A stretch of DNA of 64,000 nt from Reyranella sp. (GTDB taxonomy: Bacteria > Pseudomonadota > Alphaproteobacteria > Reyranellales > Reyranellaceae). The position numbers and the translations under genes were made by a program. This document shows, piece after piece, positions 8,610 through 16,458 of this stretch. The notes beneath the pieces were generated by a model. That model was given only the letters and a program-made list of their open reading frames with translations, was not told the origin of the DNA and made no database searches. Location of the stretch: NCBI RefSeq assembly GCF_017305915.1, contig NZ_JAFKJN010000008.1:1-64000 (forward strand). Reading direction: 5' to 3'. Position 1 is the stretch's first letter; the number at the start of each line of letters is the position of its first letter.

Positions 8610-8961
8610 CGGTTTCTCCGGTGAGGGCGCCGGTGACCAGCGCGGTGAAGGGCTTGCCGTCGTCGAGCGAGCGCACGTCGTTCAGGACCTTGAAGCCGAT
8701 CGAGCGCTGGCCATCGAGGAACATCACGGTGTGGGAGTCGGCTGCGACGACGCGTTCGAGCGCGCCGCTCTCGCGCACCAGGTCGGCGAGATAGAGCCGG
8801 CCGCGGGCATCGCCCGCGATCCAGCGCACCGCTTCGGTGAGCCGCGCCCGCCGGGTCCTGGCGGCCTTCTCGCGGCGTTCGACGTGGCGTTGGTTGCCGG
8901 CGTCGTAGCCGCCTTCTGGGCCGCCTGGGCCGCCTTCTGAGGTTGTGTTTTCGGTCGACAT
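8593..8961 (-). CDS. Bbp19-like phage protein
   Basis: 122 residues if translated from the ATG at 8961. That start lies 40 nt beyond the inner arm of the inverted-repeat element, the spacing seen for other genes behind this element. The Gly/Glu-rich first 40 residues precede a core of the Bbp19 type: AVRWIAGDARGRLYLADLV, then FLDGQRSIGFKVLNDVRSLD. These are the usual 'R-W-x-x-x-x-x-x-G-R' and 'G-x-R-x-x-G' landmarks. The gene opens the capsid operon behind element copy 1. Its exact role in the virion is not known. Confidence 0.7.
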   Translation of the reverse strand: MSTENTTSEGGPGGPEGGYDAGNQRHVERREKAARTRRARLTEAVRWIAGDARGRLYLADLVRESGALERVVAADSHTVMFLDGQRSIGFKVLNDVRSLDDGKPFTALVTGALTGETDGTDV

Positions 8962-8993
8962 GCGCGCGAACCTACGCGCACGGAACGAGAACA

Positions 8994-9093
8994 CCTATTA
9001 TGGGCAATGGCCGCGATTCAGAGGCCGATAAATCGCGGGTCGATCATCGTTCCATTGCCCATAATGCGATTCGCAAAAGGGCAGTTATCCACA
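8994..9093 (-). promoter_or_regulatory. Composite inverted-repeat element, copy 1
   Basis: Read on the minus strand: a perfect DnaA-box consensus 9-mer TGTGGATAA (9085-9093), 24 nt, then ATTATGGGCAATGG and CCATTGCCCATAAT as a perfect 14-bp inverted repeat (9052-9065 and 8997-9010) with exactly 41 nt between the 9-bp cores. It ends in ATAATAGG and is followed 40 nt later by the ATG of the Bbp19-like gene. The conserved architecture and position suggest a promoter/operator for the capsid operon. No Shine-Dalgarno sequence is obvious in the leader. Confidence 0.75.
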
Positions 9094-9098
9094 GGATT

Positions 9099-9653
9099 TC
9101 AGCCGTCGATGGCGATGAACTGCCAGGGCACGCGATCGGCCAGCCAGACCTTGTCGTTGCCGGCATAGAACGCGACGCCGTTCTTCGCCGCTTCCGCGGC
9201 ATTCACCAGCAGGATGACCGGCTCGCGATGCTTGCGTCGGCCGACCTCGAGCGCGTCGGCGCGGGTGTTGGAGAGATGCACGTATTGGCGTCGCATCGGC
9301 TGCAGGCCGGCGCGACGGATGGCATCGAGGGCGTCAGGCGAGGTGCCGTGATAGAGCCGCTCCGGCGGCGTCGAGGCGGTGCGCTCGAGCTTGCCGGGCA
9401 CCGAATGGCCGTAGAGCGCGCGGATGCGGCCGCCCTCCAGGTCGAAGCGGCGCTTCGCCGAGGTGCGGATCACCTCGGCGAAATCTGACGCGGCGAGATC
9501 GGCCCAGTCGTTCCGCTCGGCGCGCAGGGCGGCGAGCAGCGCCTCGACCGGCGTCCAGCCTTCGGCGTCGAGCTCGAGCTCGTAGAGCCACGGCTCGTGC
9601 CGCAGCGCGTGCGACATGGTGCGGCTGAGGGCGATGAGGTCGCGGCGTGCCAT
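9099..9653 (-). CDS. kptA: RNA 2'-phosphotransferase, Tpt1/KptA family
   Basis: 184 residues covering the whole family. The N-terminal winged-helix part has LSRTMSHALRHEPW (Arg18 and His19 of the active site), LDAEGWTPVEALLAAL, then AKRRFDLEGGRIRALYGHS. The C-terminal ADP-ribosyltransferase-like part has LYHGTS and GLQPMRRQYVHLS. In this family the internal 2'-phosphate left on RNA after ligation is transferred to NAD+, giving ADP-ribose 1'',2''-cyclic phosphate; some members also ADP-ribosylate 5'-phosphorylated nucleic acid. All expected signature residues appear to be present, so it is probably active. It sits inside the prophage, just upstream of element copy 1, which suggests a phage accessory gene. 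Confidence 0.88.
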   Translation of the reverse strand: MARRDLIALSRTMSHALRHEPWLYELELDAEGWTPVEALLAALRAERNDWADLAASDFAEVIRTSAKRRFDLEGGRIRALYGHSVPGKLERTASTPPERLYHGTSPDALDAIRRAGLQPMRRQYVHLSNTRADALEVGRRKHREPVILLVNAAEAAKNGVAFYAGNDKVWLADRVPWQFIAIDG

Positions 9654-9662
9654 GGCCGTCGC

Positions 9663-9911
9663 CTAGAGGCCTGTCGCCTGGCCGCGGTGGAAGCGGACGT
9701 TCCACTCGCTGCCCTTGACCGCGCGATGCACGGCCACCGTGAGGTCGAGCATGGTCGGGCCGCCGGCATCGAGACCGCCGGCCGCGAGGGCCTTCTCACA
9801 GAGAAGCTGGAGCTCCTGCAGGGCGCGCAGATCGGCGCGGGTGGCGACCTGATCCGCATCGGCCGCGATATCCCTGGCGCGACGCGCCGTCAGCTCGACG
9901 ATGTTGCTCAC
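9663..9911 (-). CDS. Small phage protein of unknown function
   Basis: 82 residues from a GTG at 9911; a longer form from a GTG at 9947 is possible, but a 7-bp hairpin (9919-9939) sits between the two. It is mostly helical and charged (NIVELTARRARDIAADADQV, then LRALQELQLLCEKALAAGG), with no recognised motif. It lies directly upstream of the kptA-like gene with a 9-nt gap, so they are likely co-transcribed. Confidence 0.5.
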   Translation of the reverse strand: MSNIVELTARRARDIAADADQVATRADLRALQELQLLCEKALAAGGLDAGGPTMLDLTVAVHRAVKGSEWNVRFHRGQATGL

Positions 9912-10025
9912 GACACCCTGCCGCCAATAGTGGGCGGCAATGAGCACAGGGCACGCAGCTTCGCCAGCGGCGGGCCGTGTGGCGGCTCGTCGCGTTCGGC
10001 GGCGGCGCGGTACCAGCCGGGCTTG

Positions 10026-10259
10026 TCAGCCGGCTTTGGCGGCGAATTGCGCGGTGTTGCGGATCAGGCTGCGGCCAGGCGTGCGTGGCGGGTTGGCCGC
10101 GGGCGCAGGATCCGCCGGCCGGTCGACGACGCGATGCGTGTCGACGCCGGATGCCTGCCGGTCGGTCGTGCGCAGCAGGGAGCGGCCGATCTCGAGCACC
10201 AGCAGGGCGGCGAAGAGCAGGCTGACGACCGTCAGAAACGCGCGGATCCGGGTGTTCAA
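10026..10259 (-). CDS. Small single-span membrane protein
   Basis: 77 residues with a TTG start at 10259 preceded by a GAGG-type ribosome binding site. Residues 6-24 (RAFLTVVSLLFAALLVLEIG) form one membrane helix. The rest is polar and Pro/Arg-rich. It is the first gene after the duplicated portal fragment on the minus strand. Possible roles such as a lysis accessory or superinfection-exclusion protein cannot be told apart from sequence alone. Confidence 0.45.
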   Translation of the reverse strand: MNTRIRAFLTVVSLLFAALLVLEIGRSLLRTTDRQASGVDTHRVVDRPADPAPAANPPRTPGRSLIRNTAQFAAKAG

Positions 10260-10509
10260 GAAAGCCTCGTGGACATGCTCGTACGACTCAATACTCCAAC
10301 AGCATCGCCCCGCCTGGATTGGGGGACAGGGCAGGATGAACCCGCGTCCGATGCGATGAAGACGTTCTAGGACACGGTTATCTCACCGGCAATTCAAATA
10401 AATTTGCATTCCCTTTTGTCGCAAGATGCGCGCCGCAAGGCGATACACGTATGGCTTGCAAGCGCTCGATCGGCCCTCACGTTCGATTGGGCCGGATCTT
10501 TTGTTCGAA
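10260..10509. other. Intergenic segment without a recognised gene
   Basis: A 250-nt stretch between the small membrane protein gene and the portal duplication. It is more AT-rich than its neighbours, with AATTCAAATAAATTTGC near 10391. No convincing coding frame, RNA gene or repeat was seen. Confidence 0.4.
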
Positions 10510-10801
10510 GGCTCGGCCGGGGCCATCCAGTGGGGGATGACGAACTCGGCGCTCATCGCGCGCCGCCCGTGTCCGGAGCACCCCGGCCGAGCAGGGCGGC
10601 GACGGCGTTCTGGCCGCCGCCGACATCGATCTGGCTGGCAGTCTTGCCCACTTTGGCGCGGGCGCGCCGGTCATGTCGGCGTAGGCGTCCATGGTGCCGT
10701 CGGCGTCGAGCCGGTCGAGCGCCTCGGGCTTGAGCGCGCCGATCTGGGCGCCGAGCTGCCACATCCGCTCGATGCCGGCGGTGGCGACCGACTTCTGCGC
10801 C
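10510..10801 (-). repeat. Direct repeat, copy A: duplicated portal 3' end
   Basis: 292 nt that match 14274-14579 in the same orientation, with one substitution and one 14-nt deletion. The segment encodes the last part of the portal (from the AQKSVATAGIERMWQ motif), its true C-terminal frame (KVGKTASQIDVGGGQNAVAA...), and the first 15 or so codons of the toxin-tipped virion protein. It has no complete gene. Together with copy B it brackets the toxin and immunity genes. Confidence 0.95.
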
Positions 10802-10802
10802 A

Positions 10803-11000
10803 CTACAACCTTCTTGGAAACATAGTGACAAGGTTTCCTTCCTTGTCGGTCAAGATAGTAAGAATTGATGTCGGTGCCCTGATCTTCCTGAGAGCACCTA
10901 TGATGCGACCGTTGAGCTTTACCTCGCGCAGGTACACAAACCCGTGTTTTTGGCTCGGAAGAACGCGGACGATAGGCGATCTGACGACCTCTCGCGTCAA
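10803..11000 (-). pseudogene. Orphan toxin tip fragment, BECR/RNase-like C-terminus
   Basis: A 65-codon open frame (first ATG-less start at 11000) ending at a TAG beside the repeat. It reads KHGFVYLREVKLNGRIIGAL, then APTSILTILTDKEGNLVTMF. This resembles the final strands of CdiA/Rhs-type RNase toxin domains ('LT-x-L-T-D-x-x-G-N-L-V-T-x-F-P'). A TGA lies just upstream in frame. A second frame from 11019 (MKAASPFDARGRQIAYR) looks like the preceding part, so the remnant appears frameshifted and truncated. Its base composition is clearly lower in GC than the phage genes. The layout, displaced tip after an intact toxin-immunity pair, resembles orphan modules in CDI and Rhs loci. The fold assignment is by eye only. 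Confidence 0.45.
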
Positions 11001-11090
11001 AAGGAGAAGCCGCCTTCATCGCTCGTCCCTCGACGACTTCTTCAACAGCCTGCTAGGTAAGCTTACGCCAATTCGTCAGCTCGGGCGTCC

Positions 11091-11121
11091 GCTCTCAGCT
11101 GGTAGCCCGCCAGCTGAGAGC
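11091..11121 (-). terminator. Hairpin after the immunity gene
   Basis: A perfect 12-bp stem, GCTCTCAGCTGG with CCAGCTGAGAGC, and a 7-nt loop. It lies 16 nt past the stop of the immunity gene on the minus strand. No U-run follows, so it is a terminator-like or stabilising hairpin rather than a textbook intrinsic terminator. Confidence 0.6.
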
Positions 11122-11136
11122 AACATGCGGAGAAAG

Positions 11137-11481
11137 TTAGCGAGTGCCGAAGGATTTGCCCTCCAGGTCGAACTCAAGTGAGAAACCCAGCTCCGAGGCA
11201 CGCTTCTTTGCAAGGTCGTAGTATTTCTTGGCGTTGTCGCTCAGCGGATGGCTTCCCCAAACGATGATGGAGACCGGCAATCCCTTCAGTTCCGGCATCG
11301 CTTCCCCGGCCTTTCCGTGCTGGATAGCCCAGATGTAGTGGTTAAGCTTGTCTTGGAGGAGTTCGAGGTGTGCATCCTCATCTTGCTCCCAGTCGAGATG
11401 GTCAGAAATGAACAGGACTGCTCTCCGGCATTTCTTGTCGTGTGCCAGGAAATCGATGGTATTTGGCTGTTCAATCGACAT
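11137..11481 (-). CDS. Immunity-like protein (DUF6572-like) for the virion-borne toxin
   Basis: 114 residues, acidic, with no signal peptide: MSIEQPNTIDFLAHDKKCRR, then AVLFISDHLDWEQDEDAHLE, LLQDKLNHYIWAI and a C-terminal LAKKRASELGFSLEFDLEGK. I associate this architecture with the DUF6572 family. It is about half identical to the protein at 42821-43162, and both follow homologous toxin tips. The start codon overlaps the toxin stop by 11 nt (ATGTCGATTGA), which makes translational coupling very likely. It probably binds and neutralises the adjacent nuclease-like tip in the cytoplasm. The neutralising role is inferred from arrangement and paralogy. Confidence 0.7.
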   Translation of the reverse strand: MSIEQPNTIDFLAHDKKCRRAVLFISDHLDWEQDEDAHLELLQDKLNHYIWAIQHGKAGEAMPELKGLPVSIIVWGSHPLSDNAKKYYDLAKKRASELGFSLEFDLEGKSFGTR

Positions 11482-14320
11482 CTTTCGGCCTCATGACCTG
11501 TACCTTTTCCGCGGGTAGTTTTAATCCGCCGACGAACGGTGGTTCGGCTTTGGCTCTGCCTCTGATAACAGAACCCTTCTCTTCGATCAGGGGGTGGGAC
11601 ATGGTCTGGTTTGGTGTGAAGCCCGCAGTTTCGCTACCTTTTCCTTCATAATAGCCAAATTTCTTCGTTACTCGGTGATACGTGAGGAAGTCCATCACCG
11701 TAGGCGGACCACCCTCCGGCTGAACTGTGATATGGCGACCGACGATAAGGTCTGGATCGCGTGCAAAGTAGCGATCCATCTTTTCTTCCTGCTCTCTCCC
11801 GGCGGCCTTGTTCTTGTCAAGCTGAGCACGAGCGCGTTGCTTTTCTGCATCGCTAAGTGGCCGTCGCGTGCCACCGGCCCCGAAGGTTACGCCATCTCCG
11901 CGAGGACCGAACGCATGGCCGACCCCGCCGGTGATATCCGTGAAAGTTTCGATGGCCTCGGGGGTAAGCTCGCCAGTCTTCGTACCTTTGAGAAGGTCAA
12001 GGAAGCCTTTGAGGAAGCGGCGTGTCGATTCAGGCAAGACGAACCAGCGAGTCTTGCCATTTCTGTCGACTCCGATAGGTAGGATTTCGCCGTAAGCGAC
12101 ATCGGGATCGGGCGCCAAGGCCTGGTAGAACCCGTCGAGGTCGCTCGTGTCGGGTCTGTCGGCGAGCTGCTTCCTGATCCGGGCGACTTCCGATCGCGAG
12201 TAGCCGGAGTCAGGATCGAGGTCGGCCTGCAGTTCCGCGACCTTCCTGAAGTCGCTGGCCGAGAGCTGCGATCTGTAGCGGTACAGTGGCGTCTGGGCCC
12301 ATTCGCGCTGTGTTTCCGGATTGCGGCTCTTGAGGCCGTTGACGATCGTGTTCAAGACTGCGGGATCGGTCTTGATGGCGTCGCTGCCTGATGCCAGGTC
12401 TTCGATTTGTCGCTTCTGGTCGGGACTCAGTCGTTCCACCAAAGCCGACGGCATCGACTGTCCAGGCCGCGCCTTTGCCAGCCATTCGCTGACCGCGCGG
12501 TCGGTGGTGACCCTCTCCTTGACTTGCTCGGTGCGCGCTTTCGCTTCCGCGATTCGATATACGTCGCTACCCGGCGCAGGTTCGGTGGCAAACGATCCGA
12601 TTTGTCCACCCGAAGTGGCGGCGCCGCCCTCGTTTGGCGCCTTCGCCTGCTCGGCGACGATGCGACGGGCTTCGGCGTCGGCGGCCTGATAGGCGGCGCT
12701 GCCTGGATCGGGTCCAGATTGCGGCGCGCCGCCGAATCCACCCGTGCCTTCGGTTCTCGTTGCCGCTACCTCTGCAGGAGGGCCGTCAGTGCCCACGCCG
12801 GACAGCTCGTCCATCGCGGTCCACGGTGCGGCGTCGACTCGCATGGTGCTGCTGGCACCGGTCGCTGGCGTGTCGATCGAGGGCGGCGCCAGTCTCGCCT
12901 TGACCATGGCGCGCATATCGTCCGGAAGCCCCGCGAGACGCGCCTGGACGGCCTGCTTCTCCTTCTCCGATCCCCTCGCGAACGTTCGCTCCATGCCGGC
13001 GATCTCGTCGGCGGTGAAGGGTGCGACGGGGATGCTGCCGCGCAGCTGTGCGATCTGGCGGGCCTGACGGACGCGGCCCTCGAGATCGTCAATCGGGACG
13101 GGTGGGCCGACTTCCTTGTAGACGGCCGTGCCGGCGGCGAAGGCGTCGAGCGAGAAGAGATGGGTCTGGAGGTCCCGCAGCCCCGTGGCATGGTCGCGCA
13201 TCGCGCCGGGCGGCAGGGCGTCGAGCATGCGCTGCTGCTTTTCCGCGCTGGCTTGCGCGAAGGGCAGCATGAAGGACTCCCATTCTGCGGCGCGTCGGGC
13301 GCCGTTGGCGCGTTCGAGGTCGCCTGCCGCGGTGTAGGCATCGGCAAGGCGGGCAAAGGTGCCGGGCTTGTAAGCTCCGGGGTTTGCGGCCTGGGCGCGG
13401 TAAGCGGCGCGGACCTGGTCCTCGAGCGCCTGCAGCGTGGCGGCGCGCTTGCTCTCCTCGGCGGAATCGCGGGCATCAACCTTGGCGCGGATGATGTGCT
13501 TGGTGTCGAGCGGCAGGTTGGGATCGGCGGTGACACGATCCTGCAGCGGCGGGCCCTCGGTCGCGGTCTGGTTGGCGATCCATTGCTCGGCCGTCTGGTC
13601 TTGGCGGGCGACCTGCGTCGGCGTGTCGAGCGACAGCTTGTCGGACGCAGTGAGCTGGTCCTGCATGCGGTCGAACAGGGCGAGCGCCTGCGGTCCGTTG
13701 CCGTTGGCGATGCGCTTGCGGATGGCGGCACGCCAGACCGCCGAGCGTGCGGATTGCGCGACCTGGGCTTCGGGCTCGCCGTTCATGCGCGCCAGCTCGA
13801 GCGCGGCGCTGGCATTAGCCTCGGCGAGGCCGGCGAGCTTGTCGTCGTCGGTGTGCTCAAGCTCGGCCGCGCGCTGGATCAGCGCGTGGCGCTCGGCGAG
13901 GGTCTGCCGGTTGGAGACTTCGCGTTGCACCGCGATGTGGCGGTTGATCCCATCCATCGCGTCGGCGATGTGAGCGTCGAGGCGCTCGCCGAGCGCAGCG
14001 TGCTCGCCGTCGGTCAACAGTCGGATCAGGCTCTCAGGGTCATGCTGGCCCGACGGTTGGGGGTAGTAGGGCAGGGGACGGGCGAGCTGCTCGTTCTTGA
14101 GGTCGATCAGCCGATTGGTGATGTGCGGCAGCAGTTGAACTGCATCGCTGCCTTTGTAACGAAAGTAGGCGTCGCGACCGGTAAAGAGGGCGTCCTGCTT
14201 GGCGGCGATGAAGCGGTTGACCAGCTCCTCGACGCGGTACGGATCGACGTCGGTCACGTCCGGCCGTGGCGGCGGCTCGGCCGGGGCCATCCAGTGGGGG
14301 ATGACGAACTCGGCGCTCAT
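11471..14320 (-). CDS. Ejection-type virion protein with nuclease-like toxin tip
   Basis: 949 residues from the ATG at 14320. Residues 1-190 are homologous to the proteins starting at 494 and 39981 (YRVEELVNRFIAAKQDALFT...DAHIADAMDG). The middle is a long helical body with FAQASAEKQQRMLDALPPG and DAFAAGTAVYKEVGPPVPID, typical of large podovirus ejection proteins. A variable linker (about 560-840) leads to a tip of about 110 residues. In the tip, Asp877 (VMDF), Glu892-x-Lys894 (YYEGK) and Gln905 (TPNQ) give a PD-(D/E)XK-like pattern. The tip has lower GC than the body. It ends 11 nt inside the immunity gene. In the present sequence the upstream portal frame runs straight into this gene (one open frame 11471-16072) because of a frameshift near 14422. 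Ejection into a target cell with host-DNA cleavage is inference. Confidence 0.75.
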   Translation of the reverse strand: MSAEFVIPHWMAPAEPPPRPDVTDVDPYRVEELVNRFIAAKQDALFTGRDAYFRYKGSDAVQLLPHITNRLIDLKNEQLARPLPYYPQPSGQHDPESLIRLLTDGEHAALGERLDAHIADAMDGINRHIAVQREVSNRQTLAERHALIQRAAELEHTDDDKLAGLAEANASAALELARMNGEPEAQVAQSARSAVWRAAIRKRIANGNGPQALALFDRMQDQLTASDKLSLDTPTQVARQDQTAEQWIANQTATEGPPLQDRVTADPNLPLDTKHIIRAKVDARDSAEESKRAATLQALEDQVRAAYRAQAANPGAYKPGTFARLADAYTAAGDLERANGARRAAEWESFMLPFAQASAEKQQRMLDALPPGAMRDHATGLRDLQTHLFSLDAFAAGTAVYKEVGPPVPIDDLEGRVRQARQIAQLRGSIPVAPFTADEIAGMERTFARGSEKEKQAVQARLAGLPDDMRAMVKARLAPPSIDTPATGASSTMRVDAAPWTAMDELSGVGTDGPPAEVAATRTEGTGGFGGAPQSGPDPGSAAYQAADAEARRIVAEQAKAPNEGGAATSGGQIGSFATEPAPGSDVYRIAEAKARTEQVKERVTTDRAVSEWLAKARPGQSMPSALVERLSPDQKRQIEDLASGSDAIKTDPAVLNTIVNGLKSRNPETQREWAQTPLYRYRSQLSASDFRKVAELQADLDPDSGYSRSEVARIRKQLADRPDTSDLDGFYQALAPDPDVAYGEILPIGVDRNGKTRWFVLPESTRRFLKGFLDLLKGTKTGELTPEAIETFTDITGGVGHAFGPRGDGVTFGAGGTRRPLSDAEKQRARAQLDKNKAAGREQEEKMDRYFARDPDLIVGRHITVQPEGGPPTVMDFLTYHRVTKKFGYYEGKGSETAGFTPNQTMSHPLIEEKGSVIRGRAKAEPPFVGGLKLPAEKVQVMRPKDVD

Positions 14321-14579
14321 CGCGCGCCGCCCGTGTCCGGAGCACCCCGGCCGAGCAGGGCGGCGACGGCGTTCTGGCCGCCGCCGACATCGATCTGGCT
14401 GGCAGTCTTGCCCACTTTGGCGGACCAGCACCGAGGCGGGCGCGCCGGTCATGTCGGCGTAGGCGTCCATGGTGCCGTCGGCGTCGAGCCGGTCGAGCGC
14501 CTCGGGCTTGAGCGCGCCGATCTGGGCGCCGAACTGCCACATCCGCTCGATGCCGGCGGTGGCGACCGACTTCTGCGCC
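14274..14579 (-). repeat. Direct repeat, copy B: portal 3' end in its native place
   Basis: 306 nt that match 10510-10801 (one substitution, plus 14 nt missing from copy A at about 14423-14436). This copy contains the portal C-terminal coding region and the start of the toxin-tipped gene. The two copies are in direct orientation and enclose about 3.5 kb with toxin, immunity and orphan tip. Confidence 0.95.
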
Positions 14580-16009
14580 TGGGCGAGGATCGAGATGAAC
14601 TCGACCTGCAGGCCGCGCCCGTCGAGGCCGCGCGGCGGCTCGGGGATACGGCCGTTGCGCGCCATGATGTTGAAGACGCGGGCGACCAGCGGCGACAGCA
14701 GCTCGTCGTGCAGGCGCTCGAGCACCGGCCCGAGCATCAGCATCTTCTCCTCGCGCCGCTCGTCGATCTCGCGCGCGGTGATCTCGCGGCGGTCCGACTC
14801 GGCCAGCATCAGGAACAGGTTGGCGTAGAACGCCTCCTTCACCCGGCCCTGGACTTCGGCGATGTCCTGGGCGAGGTGGGAGAGGTCGAGCCGCACGTCG
14901 ATCGCCGGCCGGAAGCTCTGGCCGTTGGGATCGGCGACGTAGGTGACGCCGCCCGGCAGCAGGCTCGCCGGCTCGTTCTTGAGCGACGGCGGGCCGACCA
15001 TCGGCGGCTTGACCTGCTTGTCGATCGCCTCGAGCTTGCGCTTCTGCTGGACCTGTAGCTGCTGGCTGTCGCCGAGCGCGATCCAGCCTGGGCCGGTGCC
15101 CCAGCTGTCGGTGCCGACCACGTCCCAGCGCGGCGCCATGCAGGGGAACTCCTGGTAGCCCGAGACGCGCAGCAGCAGGTTCTCGCCCTGCGCGCTGCGC
15201 TCGAACCACACCGAGCGCCAGGGCAGGCGGGCGGAGAGATGGCCGTTCCAGGGATTGTGCGCGCCGCGGATCTTGGGTCCGGCGGCGTTCGGATTGGGCT
15301 CGATGGCGTGGACGATCTCGTATTCCAGGTCGAGCTGGCCCGAATCGTAGGCGGCGCGCAGGCCGGCACTGACGGCGTCGCGGCCGAAGGTGTCGACGAT
15401 CTGCCGCACCGTCCACCACATCGAGCGGTAGAGCGTGTCGACGGCGAGGCGATTGCTGTTCGACAGCCAGTATTCGCCGGCGGTCAGCGTGTAGCCGCGG
15501 ACGACGTCCTCCTCGTCCTCGTCAACCCAGAGCGCGCCGGTGCCGAAGACGCCGAGCTCGCCGTAGAGCGTGTGCAGGCAGTTGTAGAGGTTCGACCGGG
15601 CGAAGACGCGCAGCATGCGCTGCTGCACCTCGTCCAGCCACGCCCGCGCGCCCGGGTCCTCGTTGGCGCGCTCTGAACTGAGGCGCAGCCGGAACCACGG
15701 GCGCGCGGGCGACGAAATGCCCGCCATCATGCCGCTCGCCATCACGCGGGCGGCGATCAGCGGCGTGTTGTCGATCAGCTTCTGGTCGCGGCGCCGGCCG
15801 CGCGAGGCGTCGGGCGCACCGTCGAGGAAGCGGCCTCGGCGTGGCGCGAAGTTGGCGCTGAGGTCGCGCCAGGTCGGCACGTACGACGCGCGCTCGCGGT
15901 CGAGCGCCGCGAGCCGGTTGGTGAAGTAGTTGCGCAGCCAGGGGTCCTTGAGATCGGACGCGCTGCGCGAGGAAGAGGAGGGGGAAGGAGAGGCTGACTG
16001 TGCCGCCAC
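14321..16009 (-). CDS. Portal protein (head-to-tail connector), C-terminus frameshifted
   Basis: About 560 residues with the classic podovirus connector signatures: LKDPWLRNYFTNRLAALDRE, ANFAPRRGRFL, IAARVMASGMMAGISSPARP, YNCLHTLYGELGVFGTGALW, REITAREIDERREEKMLMLG and ISILAQAQKSVATAGIERM. Twelve copies form the ring through which DNA enters the head. The start is uncertain: GTG at 16009 or ATG at 16072. After ...DMTGAPASVLV the frame becomes Arg-rich and unlike the family. The expected ending (KVGKTASQIDVGGGQNAVAA..., stop at 14317 overlapping the next ATG) is in another frame. A small deletion or frameshift near 14422 therefore fuses portal to the downstream protein in this sequence. Confidence 0.85.
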
Positions 16010-16097
16010 GGTACTACTCACTCTACGAAGCGCCGATGCTCTGGCGCCTCTGGTTACAATCCGCGGCGGCACAGTGCCCCGCGCGCGAGCTCGTCTG

Positions 16098-16319
16098 CTA
16101 TTGACCCAAGAGGGTCTTGTTGGTGGTGAGGGCGGGCGTGGTGACGCCCTGCCCGCCGGTCAGCAGGGTGCCGCCAAAGCCGCCCGCGGCTGCGAGCTGG
16201 GCCTTGGTGCGCGCCGCTGCGTCCTCGGCAGCCTTGTCGACGGGCGTCGGCGGCGGTGGGGGAGGCGCCGGCATCATCGGCGGCGCGTAGGAAGGGGAAG
16301 GCGGTGAAAAGAGTCCCAT
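16098..16319 (-). CDS. Small proline-rich phage virion-operon protein
   Basis: 73 residues from the ATG at 16319: MGLFSPPSPSYAPPMMPAPP, a Pro run, a short Ala-rich helix, then GGFGGTLLTGGQGVTTPAL and a terminal KTLLGQ. Small proteins with this 'G-L-F...P-rich...T-x-L-L-G' layout stand just before the portal gene in many BPP-1/epsilon15-like phages. It is the first gene behind element copy 2, with its ATG 42 nt past the inner arm. Confidence 0.7.
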   Translation of the reverse strand: MGLFSPPSPSYAPPMMPAPPPPPPTPVDKAAEDAAARTKAQLAAAGGFGGTLLTGGQGVTTPALTTNKTLLGQ

Positions 16320-16353
16320 GGGCGCGGACCATAATCGCGCTGCCCCGTCGACA

Positions 16354-16452
16354 CCTATTCTGGGCAATGGCCGACGCGAATCGCCCGCAAACGAGGGGCC
16401 TGAAACGCGGTCCATTGCCCACAATGCGTGTTCATCGCGCGCGTTATCCACC
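16354..16452 (-). promoter_or_regulatory. Composite inverted-repeat element, copy 2 (portal operon)
   Basis: On the minus strand: GGTGGATAA (16444-16452), 23 nt, then GGGCAATGG (complement of 16412-16420), 41 nt, and CCATTGCCC (complement of 16362-16370) followed by AGAATAGG. One mismatch breaks the extended 14-bp symmetry. The 9-mer is half of a palindromic pair (TTATCCAC...GTGGATA, 16444-16466) shared with copy 3, so copies 2 and 3 form a divergent control region for the head and tail operons. Confidence 0.75.
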
Positions 16453-16458
16453 GATGCT

